Shown here: one piece after another, positions 52,541 through 64,000 of the stretch
Position numbering within the stretch: the stretch's first letter is position 1
Layout: each line of letters begins with the position of its first letter
Source: Telopea speciosissima
Taxonomy: Eukaryota > Streptophyta > Magnoliopsida > Proteales > Proteaceae
DNA: 64,000 bases
Direction of reading: 5' to 3'
Assembly: GCF_018873765.1 (NCBI RefSeq)
Contig: NC_057921.1
Coordinates: forward strand, 20,458,604 to 20,522,603
Made by a program: the position numbers and the translations under genes
The notes under the pieces: model-generated
Database searches by the model: none
What the model was told of the DNA's origin: nothing
The model's input: only the letters and a program-made list of their open reading frames with translations

Positions 52541-53239
52541 TTTCCATTTTAACATTTAAGCCTTTGCAATTTAGTAATTATAGCCTTGAGATCTTCCATC
52601 TTGTAAGTGTTCTCCAAGCATTTTTCATACTGTGTTGTTACTTCTTTGTTATCATTATTTTTTTTGTAGTCTGCACATTAAAAGTTTACTCATTAGTGGT
52701 GAATCTATATCAAATGCTCAAATGATCTAAAGAGTAGTGTTACTAATGTTAGTCAAATAACAGTCCATGCGATCGTCTCCTGATTTCCCCAGGAAATCAA
52801 TTATAAACCAATTAGGGTTTTACACCTCCTGGGCTAACCTACGGTTTCCCATGGGTGCCCTATTTAAATTTTAGGATTTCCCATATTGCCCATGGGGAAC
52901 CTGGTGTATCCCATTTAGGGTTTGGTATGAAAAACCAATACCCAATCCTTCTCTATTTTGTCCCATAAAATTATGGGATCCATAAGAGAGAAAAAATTCA
53001 TCTTTTTTCCATCCCATGGAAAGAGGGATCCATTCCATACCCGAATGCACACCAGAAAGAGATCAATTCGGGTTTCTTTCACATCTCATGATTATCATAT
53101 AATTAAAAACAAGAGGAATTAACCAGAACTTGCTAACCTGTTGAGTCTCAAGTGTTGCTACTCCAATGGTTCTTCCTCCAATGAGCACACCAGGCAAACA
53201 AACTTGAACCTCCAATGGTGCAGCCAAGGTTCTCTAAGT
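52541..53239. other. Intergenic, no gene recognised
   Basis: AT-rich with short direct words (tttcccat, catggg repeats at 52845-52910). It could be decayed LTR sequence; nothing can be named with confidence. Confidence 0.3.
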
Positions 53240-53244
53240 CAAAC
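53240..53244. repeat. Target site duplication, left side of Athila-2
   Basis: caaac, identical to 63995-63999. Confidence 0.92.
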
Positions 53245-54836
53245 TGATTGGGCTGTAATCTTAGATAGAAATCACTATTTATTTATGGTTTTTATTTGAA
53301 TATTTATGAAGGATTTGATACTGTTATGTGATTTCTACGATTGCAGACCTGGAAGGAGAAAAGCATAAATCAGTGATAGAATCAACCCCTTTAGTCAATT
53401 TTGGATATTTATTAACTGGGTCAAGGGTCCGCATGTGTGCAAATCGTCATCTCAAGGGCATTATCGTAATTTGATAAAGAGGAGATTTTTTAAGAAAAAT
53501 CGATATTGGACTCATTGCATCAGAAAAATTAAATGGTTAACATTTTAATTCTTAGGTCGACTCGATTCGGGTCAAGGAAGGAGGGATTATGGCAAACAAA
53601 ATAGATTATGGCAAAATTGGGAAGTGTGAAGAAAGAAAAAAATAAAATAAAAGAAAGAAGAGAGAAATCTACTCCCACGTAAATCTCTCTCTGTCTCTCT
53701 CTGTCTCTCTCTCTCTCTCTCCTTCTTGTTTGTTAATTCAAAAACTCTTAAACATCTTTTTACCTTTTTTTAAGTCATCCCATCTCACACGTTCTCTCCA
53801 TCTCTCGCATGCCACACGTTCTCTCCCTCTCTCCTACTCTCCTAGTCGAACCCAATTCCCTTGGATTATTTTTTTGGTTTTTTTATTTCAAAACCCATAT
53901 CACTTCTCCCCTAAAAAAGAGGGATGGATTTCAAAAAGAAGGGAGACGGATAGGATTTCAAAAAGAAGGGGGGAGAATTAAAAAGGGGATATATATTCAA
54001 CAAGGGGGAAAAAGAGGGGAGTTTGTTCTTAGGTTTTTTGAGAGGAGGCTAGCTTTATGGTCTTGGGAGAAGAAGATTTGAAGAAGAAGAAGAAGAAGAG
54101 GAGAGGAAGTGCATCTACCATCGCTATTGCTGCCATTGCTTCTACTCTCTTGTTCCCTCTAATTCTTTGGCTTGTATCCCTAACTTCTCTTTATTTCATT
54201 TATGTTAAATGAGTAACTAAACTTGCTGCTATTTTTGGGAAGATGATACTTTAAGGCTGATTTAATTATTCATTCTCTTTTATTATTGATTGCTTGGAAA
54301 AGACTTAGGCATCTCATTGTGATTTTTGTGTAATCATGTTTACATCTAGTTAGGATAATTTGTTTCTGTGATTCAATTTAACCTACCAAGCAATAGTATT
54401 GAATTGATTCATGTGGTCGTATCGATGATACGATATACCTGAGTGAATTGTGTGTACCCGAGTTCTTTGAACTTTCGATTCATTGTAGCGATCGGACGAC
54501 AATTTTGCCAAGATACTTTATACCTAGAAGGGACCCTATTTTCTGTGGTTGTCATGGGGCTTGTAGTCGCCATGAGCCGAATATGAGAGAGTTTGAATGA
54601 TGAATCTGAATTAAAGTTGATTCAACCTAAAAACAGTATTGTCTCACCATCTTTTATTTGATTTAATCAGTTGCTAGTGTTAGCTTTAATTTAATTAATT
54701 TGCATTTTTAGTTCCACCTTAGACTTGATTTAATTTTGTGCAACTTAGCATTTGTTCCCCGTAGTTCGATACCCGTACTTGCCACTGTATTAGTGTTTAG
54801 TTAGGTTTATTTTTTATTGGTTCAACGACTCGATCA
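53245..54836 (+). repeat. Athila-2 5' LTR
   Basis: TGATTGGGCTGTAATC to AACGACTCGATCA. Contains a CT-rich stretch (53685-53723) and a gaagaagaagaag run (54065-54098). Compared with the 3' LTR it has about 75 more bases; in the first 260 bp I count about 20 differences, nearly all transitions. Confidence 0.95.
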
Positions 54837-54841
54837 AATTT

Positions 54842-54859
54842 TGGCGTCGTTGCCGGGGA
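54842..54859 (+). other. Athila-2 primer binding site (tRNA-Asp type)
   Basis: tggcgtcgttgccgggga, five bases after the LTR. It differs by one base (C to T) from the complement of the plant tRNA-Asp 3' end, tggcgccgttgccgggga. Confidence 0.88.
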
Positions 54860-55643
54860 ACTAGAGCACGATTGCTAGAGTTTTATCGAGTCTTTTAATG
54901 TTCTTTCAATAGCTTGCTTTAATCTTTATTTCTAATTTTCGTTTTAGGTACTTCAGATTTTTGCATCTCATAGTTTAATAGCCTACAGTAGCCTTAATTT
55001 TGATTTCTTTTTTAGTGTTAACATAGCTTAATTTACTATTCATTCTGAATTTGTCTTTAGTATTAGTGATAGACTCACGGATTATTTTTTTTTGCTGTAG
55101 GTATTGAATCGTTGGAGGTTGTTTAAGAGGTGATACGGTTCAGCTAGATTTGGTTCTTTCAAAAAGACACCGATGCAGTCCGGATAGCCTCTGTGATATT
55201 GTCTAACATTTCTCTCTATGTTTCTTTTAGTAGCTAATTTCAGCCTTGTATGATTCGGTCCCACGCTGGCCTAGTTACCCTTGTATGCTTTGGTCCCATA
55301 CCACTTTAGGATTGACCTTGGTACGCTTGGATCTGCGCTAGTTTAGGATTTCATTTTATTTAGGGTAGTTTAAACTTTTAATTTTTTTTTTTAGGATAGT
55401 TTTAATTTACATGTGTAATTTTCATTTTAAACTTATTCTGTAATTTTTCTTTACCACTTTTGTAATTTTCTTTTTCTTTTAGTATAGGTTACCCTTGTAT
55501 GTACGGTCCTGCGAGCTTAGCTGCCCTATTTTGATCGGTCTCACATTAGGACATTCGGCCCTACACTTACTACGTTTGGACATCGATAGCTAGGTTGATA
55601 CACTTGTATGCTCGGTCCCAGCCTAGTTTAGTTTGATTGTTGT
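54860..55643 (+). other. Athila-2 leader with repeated ATG-containing motif
   Basis: Untranslated leader. A degenerate motif, ccttgtatg.ttcggtccc, recurs at about 55244, 55278, 55314, 55491, 55601 and 55638. Most copies carry an upstream ATG, and the last copy supplies the ATG at 55644 from which the gag frame is first open. The rest is AT-rich. Confidence 0.6.
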
Positions 55644-56491
55644 ATGCTTGGTACGTGCTCAGCCCGACCTGACCTATTAGATTTTGACCCCGAAATTGAA
55701 CATACTTGTAGGAGGATTAGACACTGTATTAGGATGGGTGACGAGGCAAACCCACATGCTAGGCCACTGAGTGATCATTTCACTCCAACTGCACACCAAC
55801 CCCAAACCGGCATTAGGCTACCTACAATTGCGGCTGCTCATTATGAAATCAAATAAAGCATTATCCAGATGTTGCCATCGTTCTATGGACATCAGAATGA
55901 AGAGCCCTATAAGCACCTAGATGAGTTTTTGGAAATTTGCTCTACAGTAAAAATCCAAAACCTCTCAGAGGACGCCCTAAAATTGTTGCTATTTCCATTT
56001 TCCCTCAAGGATAAAGCCAAACATTGGCTGCATTCCTTGGCTTCTACACAAGTAACCACATGGGCGGAAATGCAATAGCAGTTTCTGAAGAAGTTTTTCC
56101 CAATAGGCCGAACCAATACCATTAGAAGGGCCGTCACCACCTTCTCCCAGAATAGTGGTGAAGAATTTCATGAGTATTGGGAAAGACTGAAGGAACTACT
56201 TCGGAAATGCCCCCACCATGCTATACCAAAATGGCAATTTGTACAGTGCTTCTATGATGGTCTTAGTGACCAATATCATCAGATGGTGGATGCCTCTTAT
56301 GGAGGAACGTTTATGCATAAGAGCGAGAATGAAGTATGGGATCTTTTTGAGACCCTGAGTGAAAACTCCCAACATAGAGCTTCAGCCTCAAGGACTGACG
56401 TCCCCACACTTGGGCAATCGAAAAAAGGTGGACTCTATGAGATCACCAGAGTGCTGGCATAAAGGCCCAGGTTGACTTGCTGTAAAAAAAA
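55644..56491 (+). pseudogene. Athila-2 gag, N-terminal and capsid part
   Basis: The frame opens at 55644 (MLGTCSARPDLLDFDPEIE); a second ATG at 55734 starts MGDEANPHARP. The DPEIE motif upstream of it is kept in Athila-3 too, so the earlier start is preferred. The capsid follows: EEPYKHLDEFLEICSTVKIQ, LLFPFSLKDKAKHWLHSL, FFPIGRTNTIRRAV, CPHHAIPKW. Stops at 55857 (TAA) and 56076-56078 (TAG, at a Gln/Glu position), and a TAA with frame change near 56460, split the gene. Confidence 0.85.
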
Positions 56492-58513
56492 ATGGACTAC
56501 CTACTGTCCGGAGGACCTGCCCAACCCCCATCAATCTTAAGGGGATTTTCTCCACCTAAGCAAGCTAAAGCTTGTGCCCTCTATGCTAACCCGAATCACT
56601 ATGTGACTGATTGTTATTTAGTAGCACAATATCTTGAATTTATCCAGGAAAAGGTACAAGCCGCTCAGGGTTTTGCCAACCAGGGTAACGACCCATTTTC
56701 CAACACCTATAACCCAGGATGGCAAAATCACCCTAATTTTTCTTGGAAAACCCCTCCTAATCCACCCTTTAGGCCATCGTTCAATGCCCAACCTAATGCC
56801 TATAGGGGTGGACAACAACAACCTTACTCTCAACTTCAACATACCCCATCCTTTGAGAGTGACGTAATGAAGGTGCTGAAAGGTATTGAGCAGAAAGTGG
56901 GACTCAATGACCAATTTTTGCACTCCCACACTCACTCTATCGGCAAGCGGGAGACCCAGATTGGTCAACTTGCTGAAGCCTTCAATAAGAGAGAGACTGG
57001 CCAACTACCAAGCCAACCTATTGGAAACCCCAATAGTGCTCAAATAGGGAGGGGTAAGGAACAAGTCCAGTCGGTTAGAGTGTTGAGGAATGGTAAGAGG
57101 GTGGAAATACATGACACACCACCAACCTATAAGGACTTCCCTTCTAATACCCCTCAACAGACCACACCAGCAAAGTCAACCCCAGCCCAGGTACAAGTTG
57201 AATCAGAGGCACTAAGGCCTCTCATTGATGGGAATAGAACCATTACACCTTCTTTGGTCCATTCCCAGGAAAATACTGAGAAGCAAAATGAGCGACTAGT
57301 TGGGGAGGGACCTCAATCGGATAAGTATACACCCCGAGTCCCTTGCCCTGATGCTCTCAAAACTCCATCCTCTCCCCCATATCGGAAGCAAGGAGAGAAG
57401 ATGAAGGAGATGTTGGATTTGTTTCAACAAGTCCACATTAACCTTCCATTATTGGATGCAATCAAGCAGGTTCTAGATTACGCTAAGTTTCTGAAAGACC
57501 TATGCACTCAGAAGCGTAAACTGAGGAACCAGACTCCCAAAACCATACACCTCATAGAACAGGTAAGTGCAGTTATCACTGACCTACCCCCCAAGCTGAA
57601 GGATCCTGGTGCACCCCTCATCTCTTGTGTCATTGGAGACCTCTCCATTGACAAAGCATTGTTGGATCTGGGAGCTAGTGTGAATATCTTACCTGGCTCG
57701 GTTTTTGAGAAGCTTGGATTAGGAGAGTTGAAGTCCACTGAAGTCATACTTCAGTTAGCTGATCGTTCAGTGAAAAGACCTCATGGACTTCTTGAGGATG
57801 TTCTTGTGAAGGTAGATGATTTATACTTCCCAGTGGACTTCCTAGTCCTTGATATGGAATCTACCTCAGCCAAGCTTCCCCCTATCATACTAGGGAGTCC
57901 ATTCTTGGCGATCGCCAATGCTTGCATTACCTACAGGTCAGGTACCATGGACATATCGTTTGGGAACAAGAAGCTTCGGCTAAACATCTTCAATGCATCC
58001 CTAGGACCCTACAGAGAAGACGAGTGCTTTGCTCTGGGTATGATTGATGAAGCTGTATCTCAGTACACTTCCCAAATCCTTGCAAATGATCCTCTGCAAC
58101 TTGTGATGTCCTATGGAGCAGAAGGCTTTGATGAAGAGGCCTATACTGAAGAGGTGAACGCCATGTTAGAACTTAAACACTCTTCCGGGCAGCCTCCCTG
58201 GACCTATAGATATGAGCCTCTGCCACCCTTGGCTACATCCCCTAAGCCCTCTTCTCTAGAGTCCCCTCCACAACTGGAACTCAAGCCTCTACCCCATACC
58301 TTAAAATATGCATTCTTAGGCAAGGAAGAGACTCTGCCGGCTATCATATCCTCTGATCTTACTGATAGGCAAGAGTCCCTCTTATTGGAGGTTTTATTAG
58401 CTCACAAAGCCACGATTTGCAGGTCTTTAGCTGATCTGAAGGGTATTAACTCTTTTGTTTGTATGCACCGTATCTACTGTGAAGAAGGAGCTAAATCCGT
58501 GCAAGATCCATAG
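56492..58513 (+). pseudogene. Athila-2 gag C-terminus and protease
   Basis: A long open stretch of 673 codons, the best preserved coding block in the window. It carries a zinc-knuckle remnant CALYANPNHYVTDC (second Cys is Tyr), NTYNPGWQNHPNFSWK, a variable Pro/Gln-rich linker, then the protease: DPGAPLISCVIGDLS, LLDLGASVNILPGS with intact active site, VILQLADRSVKRPHGLLEDV, PPIILGSPFLA. The tail (HTLKYAFLGKEETLPAI) is the N-terminal RT linker. It ends at TAG 58511-58513, a site where relatives have a Gln codon. Confidence 0.9.
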
Positions 58514-58531
58514 AGGCGCCTTAACCCTAAT

Positions 58532-59740
58532 ATGAGGGAAGTAGTGAAAAATAAAGTAGTCAAGTGGCTTGACACAGGTATTATATACCCTATTTCGGAT
58601 AGTCAATGGGACAGTCCAACTCAAGTTGTCCCCAAGAAATCCAGAATCAGGGTCGTTCCTAACGACCAAGGTGACCTTGTCCCAACTCATACCACTACGG
58701 GTTGGCATGTTTGTGTCCACTACAAAAAGTTGAACAAGGTCACGCATAAAGATCACTTTCCTTTGCCCTTTATTGATCAGATTCTGGAAAAATTGGCTGG
58801 GCAGAGCTACTATTATTTCCTTGACGGTTATTCGGGATACAACCAAGTCCCCATCTTTCCCGGTGACCAAGAGAAAACCACTTTCACCTGCCCATTTGGT
58901 ACATTTGCCTTTAGGAGGATGCCGTTCGGGTTGTGTAATGCTCCGGCCACCTTTCAAAGGTGCATGATGGCCATATTTTCTGACATGGTCGGCCATTCGC
59001 TTGAGGTTTTCATGGATGACTTCTCCATCTTTGGGTCACCTTTTGATGAATGTCTCCACCGTCTATCTCTTGTTCTTCAGCAATGTGTGGAGCATAACCT
59101 TGTTCTGAGTTGGGAGAAGAGCCACTTTATGGTTCGTAAGGGTAATGTACTTGGTCATGTAGTGTCTTCTCAGGGCATTGAGGTAGACAAGGCCAAAGGG
59201 GATGTAATTACCAAACTACCCCCTCCCACGACTGTTAAGCAGGTCCGTTCCTTTTTGGGCCATGCCGGATTTTATAGGCGTTTCATCAAGGACTTTAGTC
59301 TCATCTCTAGGCTCTTGTGCAATCTCCTTGCCAAGGATGCCCCATTTGTCTTTTATGAAAAGTACCTAACTGCTTTCCATACCCTTCAGACTGCATTGTC
59401 TGAAGCACCTATTATCCGATCTCCAGACTGGTCTCTACCATTTGAGATCATGTGTGACGCCTCTGACTATACCATGGGTGATGTACTTGGTAAAAGGGTG
59501 GATGGGAAGCCATCTATTATTTACTATGCTAGTAGATCCTTGTCTGATGCTTAGTTTCACTACACCACTACTGAGAAGGAGCTCCTAGCAGTAGTTTTTG
59601 CCCTGGATAAATTTCGCTCCTATCTTTTGGGCTCGAAGGTGATAGCCTTCTCGGATCATGCAGCCCTTAGGCACCTTCTTTCAAAGCATGACACCAAGCC
59701 AAGGTTGATCTGATGGATTCTTCTCCTTTAGGATTTTGAC
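58532..59740 (+). pseudogene. Athila-2 reverse transcriptase and RNase H
   Basis: RT open from 58532 to 59551: DTGIIYPISDSQWDSPTQVV, CVHYKKLNKVTHKDHFPLPF (Asp of the usual CVDYRKLN is His), FLDGYSGYNQVP, MPFGLCNAPATFQRCM, catalytic VFMDDFSIFG, FLGHAGFYRRFIKDFS. The RNase H starts EIMCDASDYTMGDVLG and is stopped by TAG at 59552 ([12 protein letters not shown]). It continues through further stops to DKKGSENVVVDHLS. RT catalytic residues D-D are kept. Confidence 0.9.
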
Positions 59741-61194
59741 TTGGAGATCAGGGATAAGAAGGGGTCAGAAAACGTTGTAGTAGACCATTTATCCCTGATT
59801 CTTCTGGATTCGTCTCCTACATCGGAGTTGGTTCGGGAAACTTTCCCTGATGAGCAGTTGTTTTACGTTTCGTTGAAATCGACTCCATGGTATGCAACTA
59901 TAGTGAACTATCTTGTTGTTGGCCAATTACCTCCTGATTGGGATAAAGCAGCTTGAGATAAGTTTCTCTCTACTGTGCGATACTACTACTAGGAGGATCC
60001 AGAGTTGTTCCGATACAGTTCGGACCAGGTCATTCGTCGTTGTGTCCCTGAGAGTGAGTTTTAGAGCATATTATCATTTTGCCATACTCTCGCCTGTGGG
60101 GGACACTATAGTGGCAAGAAAACTGTTGCCAAGGTACTGCAGTCTGGTTTCTATTGGCCCACGTTATTTTGGGATTCACACACCTTCTGCAAGGCATGTG
60201 TGAGATGCCAACAAGTTGGCAATCTGTCCCGACGTGATGAGATGCCCCTAAGCCCTATCATAGTGGTTGAGATTTTCGATGTTTAGGGTATCGATTTTAT
60301 GGGCCCTTTTCCTGCCTCATTTAGTAATGAGTATATTCTTGTAGCAGTTGACTATGTTTCGAAATGGGTAGAAGCAAAGGCTATGAGGACCAATGACCAC
60401 AAGGTGGTTATCTCTTTCATTCAGGAGTACATTTTGTATTTCCCAGGGCCATCATTAGTGATGGGGGCTCTCATTTTCGACATTGGAGGGTAGGGGCTTT
60501 ACTGAAGAAGTACTCTATTAACCACAAAGTGGCCACCCCTTATCATCCCTAGACATCTGGTCAGGTGGAGGTATCGAACCAAGAGATAAAATGGATATTG
60601 GAGAAGACAGTTAGATCGGACCATAAGGACTAGTCTACTCGATTGGCTGATGCTTTGTGGGCTTACCAAACTGCATATAAAACTCCTATAGGTATGTCTC
60701 CATACCGATTAGTTTTCGGTAAGGCCTGTCATCTTCCAGTTGAGTTGGAACACCGAGTATATTGGACCATAAAGACATTTAATTTTGATATGACTCAGGC
60801 TCGTTCCACTCACTGTCTCCAACTATCTGAATTGGAGGAGTTACGCAATGATGCCTATGAGAGCTCATGCATCTATAAGAACCGAACTAAGGCGTTTCAT
60901 GATAAACACATAGTTCAGAAGTCCTTTGCGCCTAATCAGCGTGTCTGGCTCTTTAATTCTAAATTGCATTTATTCCCAGGGAAATTGAGATCTCGGTGGG
61001 ATGGGCCTTTTATGGTTGTATCTGTCGCACCTCATGGTGCTATTGCGATCAAGAATCCACAGAACGGGAAAACCTTCAAGGTTAACAGTCAAAGACTGAA
61101 ACCCTATGTTGATGGCCTTGCTGATGGCCAATTAATTGAGTCTTTAGACCTAGTGGATGTAGACTATGATTATGCTTCTGATGGACTACCCTGA
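59741..61194 (+). pseudogene. Athila-2 integrase
   Basis: Linker ENVVVDHLSL, then with a TGA at about 59954 and frame slips the HHCC finger (CHTLACGGHYSGKKTVAK ... CVRCQ). The core follows: TAG at the Trp before [12 protein letters not shown], then [20 protein letters not shown], a frame change, SDGGSHF-like second Asp, and SGQVEVSNQE with the Glu. The C-terminal part (60643-61194) is intact: [49 protein letters not shown], ending in an acidic tail and TGA. Confidence 0.88.
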
Positions 61195-62476
61195 GCTTTA
61201 CTGTCGTCTGGTTGAAGACGTAAAACTTGGCGCTCTTGGGAGGCAGCCCACGTTTTCTTTATTTACAGCATTTGTTATTTTTCTTTTTACGTTGTTTGGT
61301 GTTTTATGATTTATTTTGTAGACCCATCTCCCGTAGCAGAGTTAAAGTCTCATTGTGTTGTTATCTCCAGTGATTTCACTCGTTGCCATACACCCACACC
61401 CCAGGTGGTTTCATTCCTCATCCTTTGTTTCCCATATTGTTCTCTTTCTGTTATTTCTAGTCGTCATTGGGGACAATGCCGTTTAAGTTGGGGAGGGAGG
61501 ATTTTGAAAATCTTTTTGCATATGACTCTCTGGTTCATCTACATTCTTGAAAAATTTTCTTGCATTCATTTTTATAATGATACTTTTACTTTACAGTGCA
61601 TTTTACTCTAAGTTGTGAGAAAATTAATTCAACACGATGTTAAGTATTGAACCTTTATTTCTCTTACTGTCATTTATGAGCTTGCTTAATGTTTCTAAAC
61701 ACATAGGTCTATCCAGTTTGTGATATTTTGAATGTTTAGGCAGAGCACTGCTTAGTTGTGTTCGCATCCTCTTTCTTTGAAAAAAAAAAAAAAAAAAACA
61801 ATGAATGAGAGTTTAGTTCTGTTGCTTCAACTTAGTAACCGGGGCATCTAGACCACAAGCTCTGAGTCTCGCGTAAAACGGTTGGAGTGACCAGTTAGGT
61901 TATTATTACTAGTATTCTTGAATCTAGTTCGGGCTTGTAGCTTTTTTGGTTCAAGTGAGTAAGCCCGAGGAGTGTTTCACACTCAATCCCCTAAAGTCAT
62001 CTGGCTTGGGAGTAGTTGGCTTAAAGCTTATTACATGAGCCTTCTAGAAAGCTTAAAAGGCCAGAACATTGCACGGATCTGAGAATCATGTAATTAAAAC
62101 AAAAAAAAAAAAAAAAAAAATAAGAGAGAAAAATGTTTTGAGAGAAAAGTAAGTGAGCTACATTAATGATGAGGTGTTACACGAACTAGCATGTGCATAT
62201 TTGTAAAAGGTTTAGATGTCACAATTCATGGTGAACCAGTGGGTTGAAAAAGCATAAAGTGAGCATTTGATGGCTTAGGAGAAGTCCTAGTTCATTGCTT
62301 AGATCTTGTGTTTCCATGAGCCAAGCATCCTATGAGTTGATGTGCAATAGTAAACTGTCATTATCTCTTTGAATGTATCATCTGTAGATAGATTGTTTAT
62401 GAACCAGAGAGTCAAGTCAGTTATTTTCTTTATTCTCTTTCACTCGAGGACGAGCAAAAGGCTAAGTTGGGGAGTG
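61195..62476 (+). other. Athila-2 3' noncoding region and polypurine tract
   Basis: Holds the conserved gggaggcagccca motif (61236-61252), gttggggaggga at 61490, two A-runs (61780, 62100) and the ctcgaggacgagcaaaagg motif. It ends in aagttggggagtg (62464-62476), the PPT beside the 3' LTR. No env-like frame. Confidence 0.85.
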
Positions 62477-63994
62477 TGATTGGGCTGTAATCTTAGATAG
62501 AAATCACTATTTATTTACAGTTTTTATTTGAATATTTATGAAGGATTTGATACTGTTATGTGATTTCTACAATTGCAGGCCTGGAAGGAGAAAAGCATGA
62601 ATCAGTGATAGAATCAGCCCCCTTAGTCGATTTTGGATGTTTACCAGCTCGGTCAAGGGTTCGCATGTGTGCAAATCGTCATCTCAAGGGCATTATCATA
62701 ATTTGACAAATAGGAGATTTTTCAAGAAAAATCGATATTGGATTCATTGCATCAGAAAAATTAAATGGTTAACATTTAATTCTTGGGTCGAATTGATTCG
62801 GGTCAAGGAAGGAGGGATTATGGCAAAGTTTGGAAGTGTGAAGAAAGAAAAAACATAAAATAAAAGAAAGAAGAGAGAAATCTACTCCCACGTAAATCTC
62901 TTTCTCTCTCTCTCTCTCGCTCTCCTTCTAGTTTGTTAATTCAAAAACTCTTAAACATCTTTTTACCTTGTTTTAAGTCATCCCATCTCACACGTTCTCT
63001 CCGTCTCTCCCTCTCTCTTACTCTCCTAGTCGAACCCAATTCCCTTGGATTATTTTTTTGGTTTTTTTATTTCAAAACCCATATCACTTCTCCCCTAAAA
63101 AAGAGGGATGCATTTCAAAAAGAAGGGAGACGGATTGGATTTCAAAAGTAAGGGGGGAGAATTAAAAAGGGGATATATATTCAACAAGGGGGAAAAAGAG
63201 GAGAGTTCGTTCTTTGTTTTTTGAGAGGAGGCTAGCTCTACGGTCTTGGGAGAAGAAGACTTGAAGAAGAAGAAGAAGAAGAAGAGGAGAGGAAGAGCAT
63301 CTACCATCGCCATTGCTGCCATTGCTTCTACTCTCTTGTTCCCTCTAATTCTTTGGCTTGTATCCCTAACTTCTCTTTATTTCATTTATGTTAAATGAGT
63401 AACTAAACTTGCTGCTGTCTTTGGGAAGATGATACTTTAAGGTTGATTTAATTATTCATTCTCTTTTATTATTGATTGCTTGGAAAAGACTTAGGCATTT
63501 CATTGTGATTTTTGTGTAATCATGTTTACATCTAGTTAGGGTAATTTGTTTCTGTGATTCAATTTAACCTACCAAGCAATAGTATTGAATTGATTCGTGT
63601 GGTCGTATCGATGATATGATATACCTGAGTGGATTGTGCGTACCCGAGTTCTTTGAACTTTCGATTCATTGTAGCGATCGGACGACAATTTTGCCAAGAT
63701 ACTTTATACCTAGAAGGGGCCCTATTTTCTGTGGTTGTCATGGGGCTTGTAGTCGTCATGAATCTGAATTAAAGTTGATTCAACCTAAAAACAGTATTGT
63801 TTCACCATCTTTTATTTGATTTAATCAGTTGCTAGTGTTAGCTTTAATTTAATTAATTTGCATTTTTAGTTCCACCTTAGACTTGATTTAATTTTGTGCA
63901 ACTTAGCCTCTGTTCCCCGTAGTTCGATACCCATACTTTCCACTGTATTAGTGTTTAGTTAGGTTTATTTTTGATTGGTTCAACGACTCGATCA
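62477..63994 (+). repeat. Athila-2 3' LTR
   Basis: 1518 bp, TGATTGGGCTGTAATC to AACGACTCGATCA, collinear with 53245-54836. Confidence 0.95.
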
Positions 63995-63999
63995 CAAAC
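63995..63999. repeat. Target site duplication, right side of Athila-2
   Basis: caaac, identical to 53240-53244. Confidence 0.92.
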
Positions 64000-64000
64000 C

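Larger units (their letters stand above)
53245..63994 (+). mobile_element. Athila-2: structurally complete Athila element
   Basis: 10.75 kb on the plus strand: LTRs of 1592 and 1518 bp, PBS, leader, gag, protease, RT, RNase H, integrase, a 1.28-kb 3' noncoding region and PPT, within a perfect caaac duplication. Gene order and motifs ([38 protein letters not shown]) place it in Athila. No env-like ORF is seen. Coding capacity is broken by several stops, so it would need help in trans. Confidence 0.95.

Overview
This is plant nuclear DNA, almost certainly from a large-genome flowering plant. It holds plant-type Ty3/Gypsy lineages (Athila, Tat, Tekay chromovirus) and Ty1/Copia, tRNA-iMet and tRNA-Asp primer sites, an auxin-response-factor (ARF) fragment inside a Mutator-like transposon, a PPR gene fragment and a eukaryotic tRNA-Ile. 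No intact host protein-coding gene is visible. Lineage calls rest on protein motifs and element structure read by eye; no database was searched. The species cannot be named from the sequence.

Left block, 1-44975. A Copia element (Copia-1, minus) enters from the left edge and ends at about 908. Then comes a four-deep nest of LTR retrotransposons. Level 1 is Athila-1 (minus; about 1769-42046). Its gag is cut by level 2, a Tat-lineage element (plus; 9326-39268; target duplication gatca/gatcc). The Tat antisense gene is cut by level 3, Athila-3 (minus; 17616-37678; duplication ggcag on both sides). Athila-3 gag is cut by level 4, a Tekay chromovirus (minus; 21452-35995; duplication ctatt on both sides). 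The boundaries are supported twice: by the duplications, and by reading frames that continue across each site once the insert is removed. The order of insertion is therefore Athila-1, Tat, Athila-3, Tekay. An unclassified LTR-like stretch follows (42047-44975).

Middle block, 44976-53239. A second, truncated Copia (minus) has one recognisable LTR (49046-49491) that abuts a PPR gene fragment. To its right lie a small Tourist-like MITE, a 1.47-kb Pack-MULE carrying two ARF exons and the intron between them, a tRNA-Ile(AAU) gene or pseudogene, and a TRIM-like LTR remnant.

Right block, 53245-63994. Athila-2 (plus) is structurally complete: two LTRs, PBS, gag, protease, RT, RNase H, integrase, PPT, and a perfect 5-bp duplication (caaac). 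It carries many nonsense codons and frameshifts. Its coding sequence and LTR ends resemble Athila-3, so the same family is present in both orientations.

All element genes are broken. The recurring lesions are Gln or Trp codons turned into stops, as expected from cytosine methylation and deamination in silenced repeats. The most unusual features are: Athila-3, which has a target duplication but no 5' LTR and no RT/integrase; an antisense ORF in the Tekay leader; a repeated 12-bp dyad shared by the Tekay LTR and leader; the Tat antisense gene; and the ARF Pack-MULE.
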